From assembly GCA_021773815.1 (NCBI GenBank), contig JAJFJS010000065.1, forward strand, positions 1 to 64,000: a stretch of 64,000 bases of DNA, read 5' to 3'. Positions 32,870 to 42,339 of the stretch are shown piece after piece; positions within the stretch are counted from its first letter, which is position 1, and each line of letters opens with the position of its first letter. The stretch is from Gammaproteobacteria bacterium (GTDB lineage: Bacteria; Pseudomonadota; Gammaproteobacteria; Steroidobacterales; GCA-2729495). The notes beneath the pieces are model-generated. The model did not search any database. It worked only from the letters and a program-made list of their open reading frames with translations, and had not been told where the DNA came from. A program made the position numbers and the translations under genes.

Positions 32870-35832
32870 TGCACTGCCTCCGCTTCTGCGGGCTGCCAGG
32901 TATCGGTGCCGGTCCACTTCTCGAGCTGGATCAGCGTCGAATTTGGCCGGATGCCGTGGCTTTTCGGGGTAATGGATTTACTCGGGTTCAGCATGTTGAT
33001 GCAGCCGCCCAGGTCGGTCGATTTGCCCGGCTCACCCGTCGGCCGGTACTCGGCCGACGCAGTGGACGCGCTGACGGTGCCCGGCCGCAACCGGTCTGTC
33101 ACCTGCGCCGCGCAGACCACCGAACCGCGTTTGTTCCAGAGCCGAACCAGGTCATCGTCCGCGATGCCGCGTTCCTCGGCGTCCTGCCGATTGATCCGGG
33201 CGACGAGGTAGTAATGGTCGCCGACCTTGATGCGGTGCTCGCGGATGTCGCGCAGGAAGCAGCCCTCGTCGTCGCCCATCACGTGGAACGGATAACGCGA
33301 ATGCGGCGACAGCAGCTTCAGCGGGTAGGCCGCCAATTCCGGGTCGTCCTCGGGTTTCTCGTAGGTCCGCATGTACTTGTTGACCGGCGGCCGCTCCGGG
33401 TCGTCGAAGCGCTTGAGCGTCGTGGGCACGAACTCGTATTTGCCCGACGGCGTCTGCAGACCCTCGCCGTAATTGGACACAAAGTCAGACGGCAGCGGAT
33501 ACGGTTCCGGCACGTCCTTCTTGCGGCCCTCGTAGAACCAGCGCATGCCCGTGGGCGCCCGCGAGCCTTCCGGTTCCGGCGGCACGACGAAATAGCCTTT
33601 CTTCAGGAATTTACGCCACGAGATGTGTTTGGCCATGTCCGATGATTCGAACGCGCGCTTGCACCAGTCGAGTTCCGTGTTGCCGCCTTCCGAAAAGACC
33701 GCCCCGAGGTCGAGCTTCTCGGCAATGGCCAGAAATATGTCGTAGTCGGATTTGGACTCGCCCCGCGGCTCGATGCACTTGTGCTGCAGCGATATTACGC
33801 GATGGTTGTTCATCGAATACATATGGTGCACGTAGCCGGGGCCGACGTTGTACCACTCGCCGATGTCCCATCTCTCAAACACCGTACAGGCCGGCAGGAT
33901 GACGTCGGCATAAGGCGTCTCGCCTTCCCACCAGACCGACTGGTTGACGACGAACTTCAGGCTCTCGTGCTGGTACATATTGACCCAGCGATTCGAATTC
34001 ACCATCGTGCCGAACGACGCGCTGCCGTATTTGTAGATCATCTCGACCGGCACGTGCCCGGGCGACGGATAGCCGAACGGGAAAAACTGCCCCTGCACGG
34101 AGTCGACGGCGGTCAGGTATCCCATCGCCTTGCCCTGCGTAATCGCCTCGGGCAGCCACACCCGCGGGATCGCCTGCTTGACCGTGCTCATCGTCACGAT
34201 GTGCGGCATGCGCTGATAGTTGTTGGTCGCGTTGGCGCTATAGGCCAGGTCACCGGACATGCTGCCCTCGGCATAACCGGGAAAATAGAAATTCATGTCA
34301 ACCGGCGCACCGAACTGCAGGTTACCGAAATTGGAACCCGGCCGGCCCATGCCCTGCATCGCGCCGAGAATCGTCATCATGCGCGCCCACTGCGAACCCG
34401 TTGGCCCGCGGCAGGCCCCGCCGACACCGCAACCCCAGCCGCCGGTGCCGAGGTAGGTCTTCTTGCGGCCCCATTCGCGGGCCAGCGCCCGGACTTCACG
34501 TGCCGGTACGCCGGTTTCGGCTTCCTGCCACTCGGGGGTCTTCGGCGTACCGTCATCCTCGCCGAGCACGTGTGCTTTCCACTCGTCAAAACCGGTCGTG
34601 CGTTTCTCGACAAATTCCTTGTCGTAGGTGTCCTCGGTAATCCAGACATGACAGATCGCCTGGGCCAGCGCCGCATCGGTACTCGGTCGCGGCGCAATCC
34701 ACTTGCCGCCGAGGTGTGCCGCCGTGTGGTTCATGTACGGGTCGATGTGCACCATCTTGATGCCCAGCTCCTTGGCCCAGCGGCGACGCTCGGTGCCCTC
34801 GAAACCGTAGCTCGCATCCGGGTCGCTCGACCAGAACACCATCATCTCGGCTTCCTTGAGACAGTCCTCGACCGTGCCGTACGGCTCGGATGCGCCCAGG
34901 CGCATACTGTTGCCCCAGTGGTGCATCGCGCCCCAGAACCAGCCTTCCCAGCTGTCCGGATTGTGCACCAGCTTGGTCACGCCGATCAGGTTCCAGAACC
35001 GGTTGAATGCGGACAGATAGTGACCCAGGTTGCCCCACTGATGGTGCGAGCCGTTGGCAACCGCGATCGCGCCGGGACCGACGGCCTTGCAACGCTTGAT
35101 CTCCTTCGAGACGATGTCGGCCGCTTCCTCCCAGCTGATCTCGACGAATTCGGATTTGCCGCGGTTCTGAATATTGCGATCACCGTCGGGATCGAAGTCG
35201 ACCCGTTTCATCGGCTTCAGGATCCGGTTCTTTGAATACACCATGGACTTCTGGCAGGCGCCGTGCGAGGCCAGCGTCGTGCGGCGCGGCGGCGTGAACT
35301 TTTTGCCGCGAGCCTCGATCGTGTAAGACCCGGCATCATCGTCGGCCAGGTCCATCGACGTCGTGCGCAGAATCTTGCCATCCTTGACGTAGACGAAGAT
35401 CGGCCCGCCATTCGTGCCGTTCGTATAGCGCGTCACGCCGTTGCCCATGTCGGTGCCGGCTGTCCACGTATACGATTCCATGCTCGCAACGATCTGCATG
35501 AACCAGACGACCAGGTCGTCCGGGCCCGACATCGTCAGCTTGAAGTTTTTCGCCGCGTCGATGCGTTCGAGCTGGTCGAACGGCGGCGTCAGGAAGCTCG
35601 CAGCGATCTTCGCATTCTTGAAGAAGATCGTGAAATCCGGGTTCTCATGTATACCGGCGCCGGAACTGATCTTGCCGTTTTTTACCTGTATCCAGCGGCC
35701 CTGGGGTTTATCCTTGAGCTGGAACTGGGCAATCGCATCGCGCTCTTTGAGGCGTTCGGCAAACTTCGGGTACACGGCCGCGCAGGTACGCATCGCCTGC
35801 GGGATACCCCAAAGAATCGTCGCTAAATACAT
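32866..35832 (-). CDS. Molybdopterin oxidoreductase alpha subunit, transhydroxylase-like, fused to N-terminal SCP2-like domain
   Basis: The ATG at 35832 (MYLATILWGIPQ) has AGGAG six bases upstream. The product is 988 residues. Residues about 35-115 resemble an SCP2 sterol-carrier fold (GRWIQVKNGKISSG, ENPDFTIFFKNAKIAASFL, FKLTMSGPDDLVVWFM). The rest is a DMSO-reductase-family Mo-bisMGD enzyme, with SWEEAADIVSKEIKR, SSDPDASYGFEG, GWGCGVGGACRGPTGSQWARMM and YADVILPACTVFERWD. The N-terminal CxxCxxxC cluster motif is absent, as in pyrogallol-phloroglucinol transhydroxylase. No Tat signal is seen, so it is cytoplasmic. The substrate is unknown; aromatic or steroid-like molecules are guesses from the family and the fused domain. 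Confidence 0.85.
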   Translation of the reverse strand: MYLATILWGIPQAMRTCAAVYPKFAERLKERDAIAQFQLKDKPQGRWIQVKNGKISSGAGIHENPDFTIFFKNAKIAASFLTPPFDQLERIDAAKNFKLTMSGPDDLVVWFMQIVASMESYTWTAGTDMGNGVTRYTNGTNGGPIFVYVKDGKILRTTSMDLADDDAGSYTIEARGKKFTPPRRTTLASHGACQKSMVYSKNRILKPMKRVDFDPDGDRNIQNRGKSEFVEISWEEAADIVSKEIKRCKAVGPGAIAVANGSHHQWGNLGHYLSAFNRFWNLIGVTKLVHNPDSWEGWFWGAMHHWGNSMRLGASEPYGTVEDCLKEAEMMVFWSSDPDASYGFEGTERRRWAKELGIKMVHIDPYMNHTAAHLGGKWIAPRPSTDAALAQAICHVWITEDTYDKEFVEKRTTGFDEWKAHVLGEDDGTPKTPEWQEAETGVPAREVRALAREWGRKKTYLGTGGWGCGVGGACRGPTGSQWARMMTILGAMQGMGRPGSNFGNLQFGAPVDMNFYFPGYAEGSMSGDLAYSANATNNYQRMPHIVTMSTVKQAIPRVWLPEAITQGKAMGYLTAVDSVQGQFFPFGYPSPGHVPVEMIYKYGSASFGTMVNSNRWVNMYQHESLKFVVNQSVWWEGETPYADVILPACTVFERWDIGEWYNVGPGYVHHMYSMNNHRVISLQHKCIEPRGESKSDYDIFLAIAEKLDLGAVFSEGGNTELDWCKRAFESSDMAKHISWRKFLKKGYFVVPPEPEGSRAPTGMRWFYEGRKKDVPEPYPLPSDFVSNYGEGLQTPSGKYEFVPTTLKRFDDPERPPVNKYMRTYEKPEDDPELAAYPLKLLSPHSRYPFHVMGDDEGCFLRDIREHRIKVGDHYYLVARINRQDAEERGIADDDLVRLWNKRGSVVCAAQVTDRLRPGTVSASTASAEYRPTGEPGKSTDLGGCINMLNPSKSITPKSHGIRPNSTLIQLEKWTGTDTWQPAEAEAVQ

Positions 35833-36045
35833 ATCAATCTCCTGATGGGGGCGCGGCAGCAACCGCCGCCCGACCGTCGTCGATACCGTCTGTGATCAGG
35901 CCCGCGAATTCCGGGCGCCGGAGCGGATATCCGGACGATTCAATTCTATGTTCTTACGGCTCCGGTGTTCCTGATAAATGTCAGGGCGCGGCCGGTCCGG
36001 ACGGCCCGAAACTGCCGAAAATTGACCGCTCCGGGGCCGGCGACG

Positions 36046-37041
36046 CTAGACGACCTCGAACAACTCCTGCAGCGCGCCGCTGCCCGGGTTGCGGACGATC
36101 ATCGACAGGCACCGGCCGCGGCCCGGCAGGTCGATCTCTGTCGGCGCCGTGAATGTTTCCGCGCCGAGGTCGGCACAGGCCCCGGCAGTCTCATCGATGT
36201 CGTTGACCTCGAAGGATTGCGCCAGGTAACCGATATTGGGCGGCACGGCATCGGGCACCAGGTTCGGCACCTCATAATTCAGCGGCGTTGCCAGCGCGAT
36301 CTTGCCGTACTCGTGATCCCCCTGAACGATCACGCTCCGGGTCCGCGCGTCTGCGGACAGGCACAGCGCGCGATTCGTCTCCGCGCCCTCGAGTATGGAT
36401 TCGATGAACAAAGACATGTGTAGCGGGCCGTAATAGAAAGCCAGCGCCTTCTCCATATCGAGCACGCTGTGCGCCGTCGTGACGACCGACGTAAAGCCGG
36501 TCGGCGTCCGGCCATATTCATTGATGAACTGCACGATGTGCCCGATAATCGTTTTCGGATCTTCGGTCAGCAACTGGATCATGTTGATGACGACGCCGTC
36601 CGGCGCATCGAACGCCACTTCCAGCGTTTCACCAACCACCGGACCAAAATTATTACGGGCCGGCTCACTCCAGAAATGAAAGCCCTGCGACTTGAGCTGC
36701 TCGTAGTCCCTGGCGATGTCGCTGCTGTACAGGTTCAGATTGAACAACCCGGTCGCGCGGCGTACTTCCGGCGACCGGACGAGCTTGCGGTCGGGCGCAT
36801 CGAATTCCATCAGCTGAATACGGCCTACGGGGTCGGCGCCGTGCCCGAGGAATGCACACCGCGCTTCGGCGCCCGCGGGCAGTTGCCAGTAGCGTTCGAA
36901 GTCCGGCCCGCTCCACGTCCGTGTCTCGGCCACCTCGAGTCCCACGGTGCCGGCATAAAATTTGCGCGAGGCGTCGAGATTCTCGACGCCGATCACCGCC
37001 ACGCTTACCGGCGCGCCAGCTTCGTTTTCACTGCTGCTCAT
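36046..37041 (-). CDS. Double VOC-domain (glyoxalase/dioxygenase fold) protein
   Basis: A 331-residue protein with two vicinal-oxygen-chelate halves. The first begins VSVAVIGVENLDASRKFYAGTVGLEV; the second, near residue 185, begins TGFTSVVTTAHSVLDMEKALAFYYGPLHM. Closing strands such as NYEVPNLVPDA and GRGRCLSMIVRNPGSG fit. VOC proteins bind a metal and act as dioxygenases, lyases, isomerases or drug binders. The His/Glu metal ligands are not all obvious here, so activity is uncertain. It lies 213 bases upstream of the molybdopterin operon on the same strand and may belong to the same pathway. Confidence 0.8.
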   Translation of the reverse strand: MSSSENEAGAPVSVAVIGVENLDASRKFYAGTVGLEVAETRTWSGPDFERYWQLPAGAEARCAFLGHGADPVGRIQLMEFDAPDRKLVRSPEVRRATGLFNLNLYSSDIARDYEQLKSQGFHFWSEPARNNFGPVVGETLEVAFDAPDGVVINMIQLLTEDPKTIIGHIVQFINEYGRTPTGFTSVVTTAHSVLDMEKALAFYYGPLHMSLFIESILEGAETNRALCLSADARTRSVIVQGDHEYGKIALATPLNYEVPNLVPDAVPPNIGYLAQSFEVNDIDETAGACADLGAETFTAPTEIDLPGRGRCLSMIVRNPGSGALQELFEVV

Positions 37042-37207
37042 AGGAGAGGTTCCTGAATCGGTGGCTATCGTTCTTTATTTTGGCCCGATTCTACAGAAAA
37101 AACGGCGTATTGAACGATTCCCATGACCTCCTCCGTTAGAGCCGGACCGATCTTCAGTAGAAAATACTGCCATTTCTCTTGCCCTGAAGGTAAGGCGGAA
37201 TGGCTGC

Positions 37208-37432
37208 ATGAAGAAGCCAAAATACAACCCAATACAGATCGCTATTGCGCTGAAAGAGGCCGAGACGGGCACGGGGGTTGAAAAGGTTTACATAAACGGT
37301 GGCATTTCTCAGGCAACCTTTTACGAACCGGAGAAGAAGCAAAACAGGCCGGAAATGTTTGCGCCACGCCGCATCAGACAGCCGGAAACTGTATATGCAC
37401 GACCGAAAGAGAGTAAAAACGAGGAGAATTGA
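37208..37432 (+). pseudogene. Remnant of IS3-family transposase OrfA
   Basis: The 74-codon frame keeps the helix-turn-helix start of IS3-family OrfA: MKKPKYNPIQIAIALKEAETGTGVEKV, then GGISQATFY (canonical GISEATFY). After that the usual W-KKKYGG and leucine-zipper parts are degraded (EPEKKQNRPEMFAPRRIRQPE) and the frame stops early. No OrfB with a DDE motif follows. It is a dead fragment marking a past insertion at the edge of the accessory region. Confidence 0.7.
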
Positions 37433-37697
37433 GCCGGAAAAAGAACATGTTGTATAGCGTCAGCCGAAAGAATACTGCGGACGCAGATCGACGCCGAAAA
37501 GAAAAATATCGCACGGAGATTTGCGGCGGTCTTCAGGCCAGGTATTAAGAAGCGGTCTCAAAAATACTTAATCGGCGTCGGCGAAGCTTGTCCGGTTGTG
37601 CCTGAATTCGGGGTGCGGTGGTCTTGGTACCTGATTGTGCCTATCTGCACTGTGTTTCAAAAATTTATCCTGCTGCCGAGAATGGACGGAGCCCATA

Positions 37698-37766
37698 GAC
37701 GGTAAGGCGGATCGTCTGTACGGCAGCGCACAGAACTTACCTGCAGCCGCAGATAAGCTACGCGGA
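37698..37766 (+). pseudogene. Possible CsbD-family fragment
   Basis: In the open frame before the GlsB-like gene, DGKADRLYGSAQNL...AAADKLRG resembles the second repeat of CsbD/YjbJ stress proteins (GKADQLKGKAQ type). Nothing like the first half is found upstream, so this would be a truncated relic. The match is short and by eye. Confidence 0.35.
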
Positions 37767-37790
37767 GTTAGATGGCAAAAGGGCGGACTC

Positions 37791-38054
37791 ATGAATATCA
37801 TCATTTGGCTGGCAGTCGGCGGCCTGATCGGTTGGGTTGCAAGCATGGTCATGGGCACGGATGGCCAGCAAGGAATTATTCTCAACGTAGTCGTAGGCAT
37901 CATCGGCGCTTCTCTCGGCGGATGGCTCTTTGGTGCTGCTTTTGGCACATCTACAATTAACCAGGGGAACCTGAGCGTCAGTGGGCTACTGGTGTCGCTG
38001 GTGGGAGCGGTCATCCTGATAGCGATCGTGAAGCTCTTTCGTGGCGCTACTTAA
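37791..38054 (+). CDS. GlsB/YeaQ/YmgE-family stress membrane protein
   Basis: An 87-residue membrane protein starting MNIIIWLAVGGLIGWVASMVMGTDGQQG, the signature N-terminus of the transglycosylase-associated/GlsB family. A second helix (ILNVVVGIIGASLGGWLFG) and a third (GLLVSLVGAVILIAIVKLF) follow. The ATG at 37791 fits the family; the longer track ORF adds unrelated upstream codons. Members rise in general stress, but their molecular role is unclear. Confidence 0.9.
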   Translation: MNIIIWLAVGGLIGWVASMVMGTDGQQGIILNVVVGIIGASLGGWLFGAAFGTSTINQGNLSVSGLLVSLVGAVILIAIVKLFRGAT

Positions 38055-38122
38055 ACGTGATTGGACGTACCGGCAATTTGCCCACGAATGTGTTGAAGAT
38101 CGCTCAATAAAGGACAGGCAAC

Positions 38123-38314
38123 ATGAAATGGCTAATGCTGATACCAATGGCGTTCCTTCTCCTGGCCTGCGAAAAGCCGGGCCCGCTGGAACAAGCCGGC
38201 GAAGAAATTGATGAGGCAGCTGAGGACATCAGGGCAGGCGGTGAAACGACTGGCAACAAGATTGATGACGCTATCGACGCAGCGCGAAAGGACGTCGCGG
38301 AAGCGGTCGAGTAA
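38123..38314 (+). CDS. Tiny lipoprotein with acidic helical tail
   Basis: A 63-residue ORF with AGG before the ATG. It starts MKWLMLIPMAFLLLAC, a short lipoprotein signal with lipobox LLAC. The 45-residue mature part is acidic and helical (EQAGEEIDEAAEDIRAGGE, NKIDDAIDAARKDVAEAVE), resembling entericidin-like or YtxH-like small stress lipoproteins. It follows the GlsB-like gene by 68 bases and may be stress-induced with it. The function is unknown. Confidence 0.75.
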   Translation: MKWLMLIPMAFLLLACEKPGPLEQAGEEIDEAAEDIRAGGETTGNKIDDAIDAARKDVAEAVE

Positions 38315-38628
38315 GCCGATACGAACAGACAGTCGATCAGCCTTTGATCACTTTTTGGCGGCCTGCGCTGGACGTAGCGCCATCCGATGCAATACCAAGT
38401 GTTCAAAAGAAGATAAATCTGATGGATAGAACAGTGACGTGCTTGATGAATTGCCGCAACTCTTCGATTAGATCACCCGCACACCAGCAATCTTTCTGAA
38501 TACCGGCGCATGGATTGTGCGGCTGAAGGGATCCCTTCACGGAAAGATATTCTAATGAAATCGTCGTCGATCCCTCAAAGCCGGGGGCCAATATCCCGCT
38601 TCGCAAACCAATTTGGAGCTGACGCTGT
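38315..38628. other. Intergenic, no gene seen
   Basis: A 314-base gap between the small lipoprotein and the large secreted protein. A weak hairpin GATCA-GCCTT-TGATC followed by ACTTTTTGG (38335-38358) could end the lipoprotein transcript. Short ORFs here have no recognisable content. Confidence 0.4.
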
Positions 38629-41600
38629 ATGGCGTCGGCAATGGCAATTCCGATGATTCAATCCATCAACAAAGTACTCGTTTTGGCCATGCTGTACGCG
38701 ATTCCCGCACAGTCTGTTTCATTGACTGAAATCCAGGTCGATTCCGCGGGGCCGGTCTCACCATGGGGCAAGAGCACGGGTGACATAGACTCTGACGGTG
38801 ATCCGGATCTTCTTGTCGGAGGCAATGATTCAGGTGGACTCGTCTGGTACGAGAATCCTTCCTGGACAAAACATAGTGTGAGCCCTGACACCGGGTTTTC
38901 CACCGATCACGAGATCGCCGACATGGATGGTGATGGTGATCAAGACATCATAGCCCTGAATTCCAGCGATGGAATGAAGATATATTTTCAGGACGGGCCA
39001 ACCTGGACACCTTTCAGCGTGACCTCCTTAATACTTCATGATGTTGAAGTTAGCGATTTGGATCAGGATGGTGACTTTGATCTTGTCACCAGAAACCAAA
39101 ACAATGATACGGCTGTCTACATCTTTGAGCAGGTTAATCCTGGCTCATACAATCTTTACACCATTCAGGCTCAAGTCGGCGAAGGCCTGATAGTTTATGA
39201 CATAGATGAAGACGGTAGAGATGACATCATCATCAATAATCAATGGCTGGAAAATACCGGCACGATCAGCAGCTGGAACAGCCACACCTACACAACCACC
39301 TGGTCTGTCAGCAATACGTTTATTGGCATCGGGGACATCAACGGCGACGGCCGCACCGATATCGTGCTGACCCCGTCGGAAGCCGCAGGGGAATTTGCTC
39401 ACAATGCCTGGTTCGAGGCGCCGATAGACAGAACCGGCCTTTGGAGCGAGCATATTATCGAAACGAGTGTCGAAAGAGTCTTGCATAGCCTGCGCGTGGC
39501 TGATTTCGATCTCGACGGAGACATGGACATCGCCACCGGTGAAATGGCGCAGGGCTCAGATCCCGATGAAGGTTACTTGCTGATAAACGAGGATGGCGCC
39601 GGCACCACCTGGTCAAAAGAAGTATTTACGACATTGGGCACACACAGCTTCCGTGCATTTGACATGGACAACGACGGCGATGAAGAGATTTTTGGTGCCA
39701 ATTTCAACGGCAATGCACCTGTAAAACTCTTTGTCAACAACACGGCTCCTGCGGTTCCCTACGCAACAGATCAATGGCAACGATACATCATTGATTCCAC
39801 CGCTCAAATTAACGCTGCTTTTGTTTACCCTGCCGACATAGACGGCGATGGCATGAAAGATATCGTGTCAGGGCCGTATTGGTACAAGAATCCGGGCCCT
39901 CCGATCAGCCAGAACTGGTCACGTTTTGCTATCGGTACCGGCCTGAACGATGCGTCTGCAGTTTATGATTTCGACAAGGATGGCGATATAGACGTCCTGG
40001 GCACGACTGCCGTCGAAAATAGCGCGGATTTTGTCTGGGGGGAAAATGATGGTGCTGGAAATTTCTCCATTCACGCCAATATCCAGTCCGGACAGGGGGA
40101 CTTCCTGCAGGGCGTAAAGGTCGCGCACATCGTTCCTGGCGGGAACGGTCAGGTAGTTCTCTCGTGGCACAATCTAACCACTACCCAAATGCTTACTGTC
40201 CCCGCCGATCCCACGACAGATATCTGGGCCTGGTCGGTTCTTTCCAGTACGACTAATGGCGAACAAGTGGCTGTCGCTGATCTCGATCGGGACGGCGATC
40301 TGGATATTCATCTGGGTGAAAACTGGCTACGAAATGACGGCGCCAATTGGAGCTCACATCCGGCCGTTTCCGTGGGAGCCGGAAATACCGATCGGCTCGA
40401 ATTGACTGACGTTGACGGAGATGGTGATTTAGACGCGGTTATCGGCGTCGAGAATGGCACCCGATTACTGTGGGGCGAAAACCCCGGTCAATTGGCATCA
40501 AATCCCGATCAGCCGTGGGCGGAACATCTCATTTCTACCGCAACAAGGTTTTACAGCGTCGACACAGCCGACGTGGACCGCGACGGGGATCCGGATATTG
40601 TGGCCGGCGAGCACCTGGGAGACGGCAAGGTGTTTCTGTTCCTGAACGACGGCACAGGATCAAGTTGGGCCCTGCAGATGATTGACGACGGGCTGAGTGG
40701 ACTGGACCATCATATCGGCACGCGCTTTGTGGACCTGGATCTTGATCAGGACCTGGACATCATCTCTATCGGCTACACCAGTCAAAAATTGGTCATTTAT
40801 GAGAATCAGGCCGTTTCCCCAACTTCTATACGGGCCGCAGTTCCGCAATTAAATCCTCCCGGTGGATATTTCGCGAATTCCGTCACCGTCGCGATGAATA
40901 CCTCGACGCCGAATGCGCAGATTTTCTACACCCTGGACGGATCCGATCCGACGCAAGGCTCCCTGCTGTATTCCGCACCGATAAATCTTGCGCAGACGGC
41001 AACCATCAAAGCCAGAACATTTGACCCAAGCCAATCTCTGCAGCCCAGCAATATAGCTGTCGGAATTTACACCCATGTCGGCATGGGCGATGCCGACTTG
41101 ACGGCATACTGGTCATTTGACGACGGCAATACCACGGTCGCTGCCGATATCACCGGGAATGGATTCAATGGAACGTTAGTGGGCGCCGGCCCGTCGACCG
41201 ATATTCCTCAAAATGTGTTACCGGGTGGAAAATCACTGTCGTTCAGCAATAGTCGAATTGAATTGCCGGCCGAATTGGACATTTCCGGTTCGGAGATGAC
41301 CATCGTGGCCTGGGTTAAAGCCAGGAGTTTTACCGGACAGGACTGGGACGGCCGCATTCTTGCGAAAACCACCGGCACAGACTCTCAGGATCATTACTGG
41401 ATGCTAAGCACCATCGATTCCGGTGGAGCCAAACTGCGCTTTCGCCTGAAAACAGCCGGTGAAACCAGCACTCTTATCGGCAACAGTCCACTGCTCACAG
41501 ACATCTGGACCCATGTCGCTGCTGTCTACGACGGCGCTGAGATGAAAGTGTATGTCGATGGGGTACTCGATGGATCACAAGGAAAATCTGGTGCGCTATC

Positions 41601-42339
41601 GACTAACCCCCAGGTTCCGGTTGCAATCGGCGACAATTCCACCGGCGGCGTGCCGTGGGATGGAAATATCGATGAAGTCGCGATTTATTCGACCGCCCTT
41701 TCAGACGCCGAGATTCAGGATATTTACCAAAATGGTATTTCTCTAGATCGATTACCTGTGGTCAGTATCACGTCGCCTCTTGAAGGCGACATTTTCACTG
41801 ATACGGATTCAGTCTTGATTGCAGCCAGTGCAACTGGAACCAATGCTTCTATCGCCGAGGTCCGGTTTTACGAGGATGGAAATCTCATCCAATCGGATAC
41901 CGATTTCCCCTATGAAATAAATACTACGTTTGTTGCAGGGAGTCATACCCTGACAGCAGAATCCGTCGATAATCTTGGCGCAAAAACGCTCAGTTCCGCG
42001 GTGAATATTTCAGTTGAGGCCCCTTCAACCCTGTCGCTGACTCTTGGCTTGGCACCCCACATTTCGATTCTGAATCAACCATATTGGTGGCAGGGTCTCA
42101 CTGCCTCGGGTGGCGCCCCCCCATATTCATGGGAGATCGTCAGTGGCTCGATTCCATTGCCGATGACCCTGGATCCGGTCGGTGTCATCTCGGGCATACC
42201 AACGAATGCGGGCACGACGTTGTTTCAGATCCGGGTTACGGATTCAAATTCAGATTCAGTGACAACTGATTGGATGTGGATCACCGTGCGGACACCCGTC
42301 TATGTTTGTGGGAGCTGCCACAGCGACGATCGCCTCTAG
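38629..42339 (+). CDS. Large secreted FG-GAP/VCBS, chitobiase-C, LamG and Ig-like protein ending in CxxCH
   Basis: A 1236-residue protein with a signal-like N-terminus (INKVLVLAMLYAIPAQSVS). Residues about 45-735 hold many FG-GAP/VCBS loops (DIDSDGDPDLL, DMDGDGDQDI, DLDQDGDFDL, DVDGDGDLDAV, DVDRDGDPDIV), predicting Ca-binding propellers. About 745-820 resembles the chitobiase/hexosaminidase C-terminal domain (FYTLDGSDPTQGS). About 830-1025 is a LamG/concanavalin-like domain (MTIVAWVKARS, AVYDGAEMKVYVDG). Two Ig-like domains follow (VVSITSPLEGDIF; GGAPPYSWEIVSGS). The last residues are VCGSCHSDDRL, a heme-type motif at the very end. Lower GC than the core suggests transfer. It probably binds surfaces or sugars; no catalytic domain is seen. 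Confidence 0.82.
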   Translation: MASAMAIPMIQSINKVLVLAMLYAIPAQSVSLTEIQVDSAGPVSPWGKSTGDIDSDGDPDLLVGGNDSGGLVWYENPSWTKHSVSPDTGFSTDHEIADMDGDGDQDIIALNSSDGMKIYFQDGPTWTPFSVTSLILHDVEVSDLDQDGDFDLVTRNQNNDTAVYIFEQVNPGSYNLYTIQAQVGEGLIVYDIDEDGRDDIIINNQWLENTGTISSWNSHTYTTTWSVSNTFIGIGDINGDGRTDIVLTPSEAAGEFAHNAWFEAPIDRTGLWSEHIIETSVERVLHSLRVADFDLDGDMDIATGEMAQGSDPDEGYLLINEDGAGTTWSKEVFTTLGTHSFRAFDMDNDGDEEIFGANFNGNAPVKLFVNNTAPAVPYATDQWQRYIIDSTAQINAAFVYPADIDGDGMKDIVSGPYWYKNPGPPISQNWSRFAIGTGLNDASAVYDFDKDGDIDVLGTTAVENSADFVWGENDGAGNFSIHANIQSGQGDFLQGVKVAHIVPGGNGQVVLSWHNLTTTQMLTVPADPTTDIWAWSVLSSTTNGEQVAVADLDRDGDLDIHLGENWLRNDGANWSSHPAVSVGAGNTDRLELTDVDGDGDLDAVIGVENGTRLLWGENPGQLASNPDQPWAEHLISTATRFYSVDTADVDRDGDPDIVAGEHLGDGKVFLFLNDGTGSSWALQMIDDGLSGLDHHIGTRFVDLDLDQDLDIISIGYTSQKLVIYENQAVSPTSIRAAVPQLNPPGGYFANSVTVAMNTSTPNAQIFYTLDGSDPTQGSLLYSAPINLAQTATIKARTFDPSQSLQPSNIAVGIYTHVGMGDADLTAYWSFDDGNTTVAADITGNGFNGTLVGAGPSTDIPQNVLPGGKSLSFSNSRIELPAELDISGSEMTIVAWVKARSFTGQDWDGRILAKTTGTDSQDHYWMLSTIDSGGAKLRFRLKTAGETSTLIGNSPLLTDIWTHVAAVYDGAEMKVYVDGVLDGSQGKSGALSTNPQVPVAIGDNSTGGVPWDGNIDEVAIYSTALSDAEIQDIYQNGISLDRLPVVSITSPLEGDIFTDTDSVLIAASATGTNASIAEVRFYEDGNLIQSDTDFPYEINTTFVAGSHTLTAESVDNLGAKTLSSAVNISVEAPSTLSLTLGLAPHISILNQPYWWQGLTASGGAPPYSWEIVSGSIPLPMTLDPVGVISGIPTNAGTTLFQIRVTDSNSDSVTTDWMWITVRTPVYVCGSCHSDDRL

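Larger units (their letters stand above)
37042..37790. other. Accessory boundary region with decayed genes
   Basis: This 749-base stretch is AT-richer than the left flank. It holds an IS3 orfA remnant at 37208-37432 and a short CsbD-like fragment at 37698-37766, listed separately. The remainder (37433-37690) has no open frame with recognisable content. No clean IS ends or target duplications could be seen. Confidence 0.5.

Noticed and set aside
33781-35235. 484-codon plus-strand ORF under the molybdoenzyme
   Set aside because: Antisense shadow; low-complexity Arg/Val/His composition.
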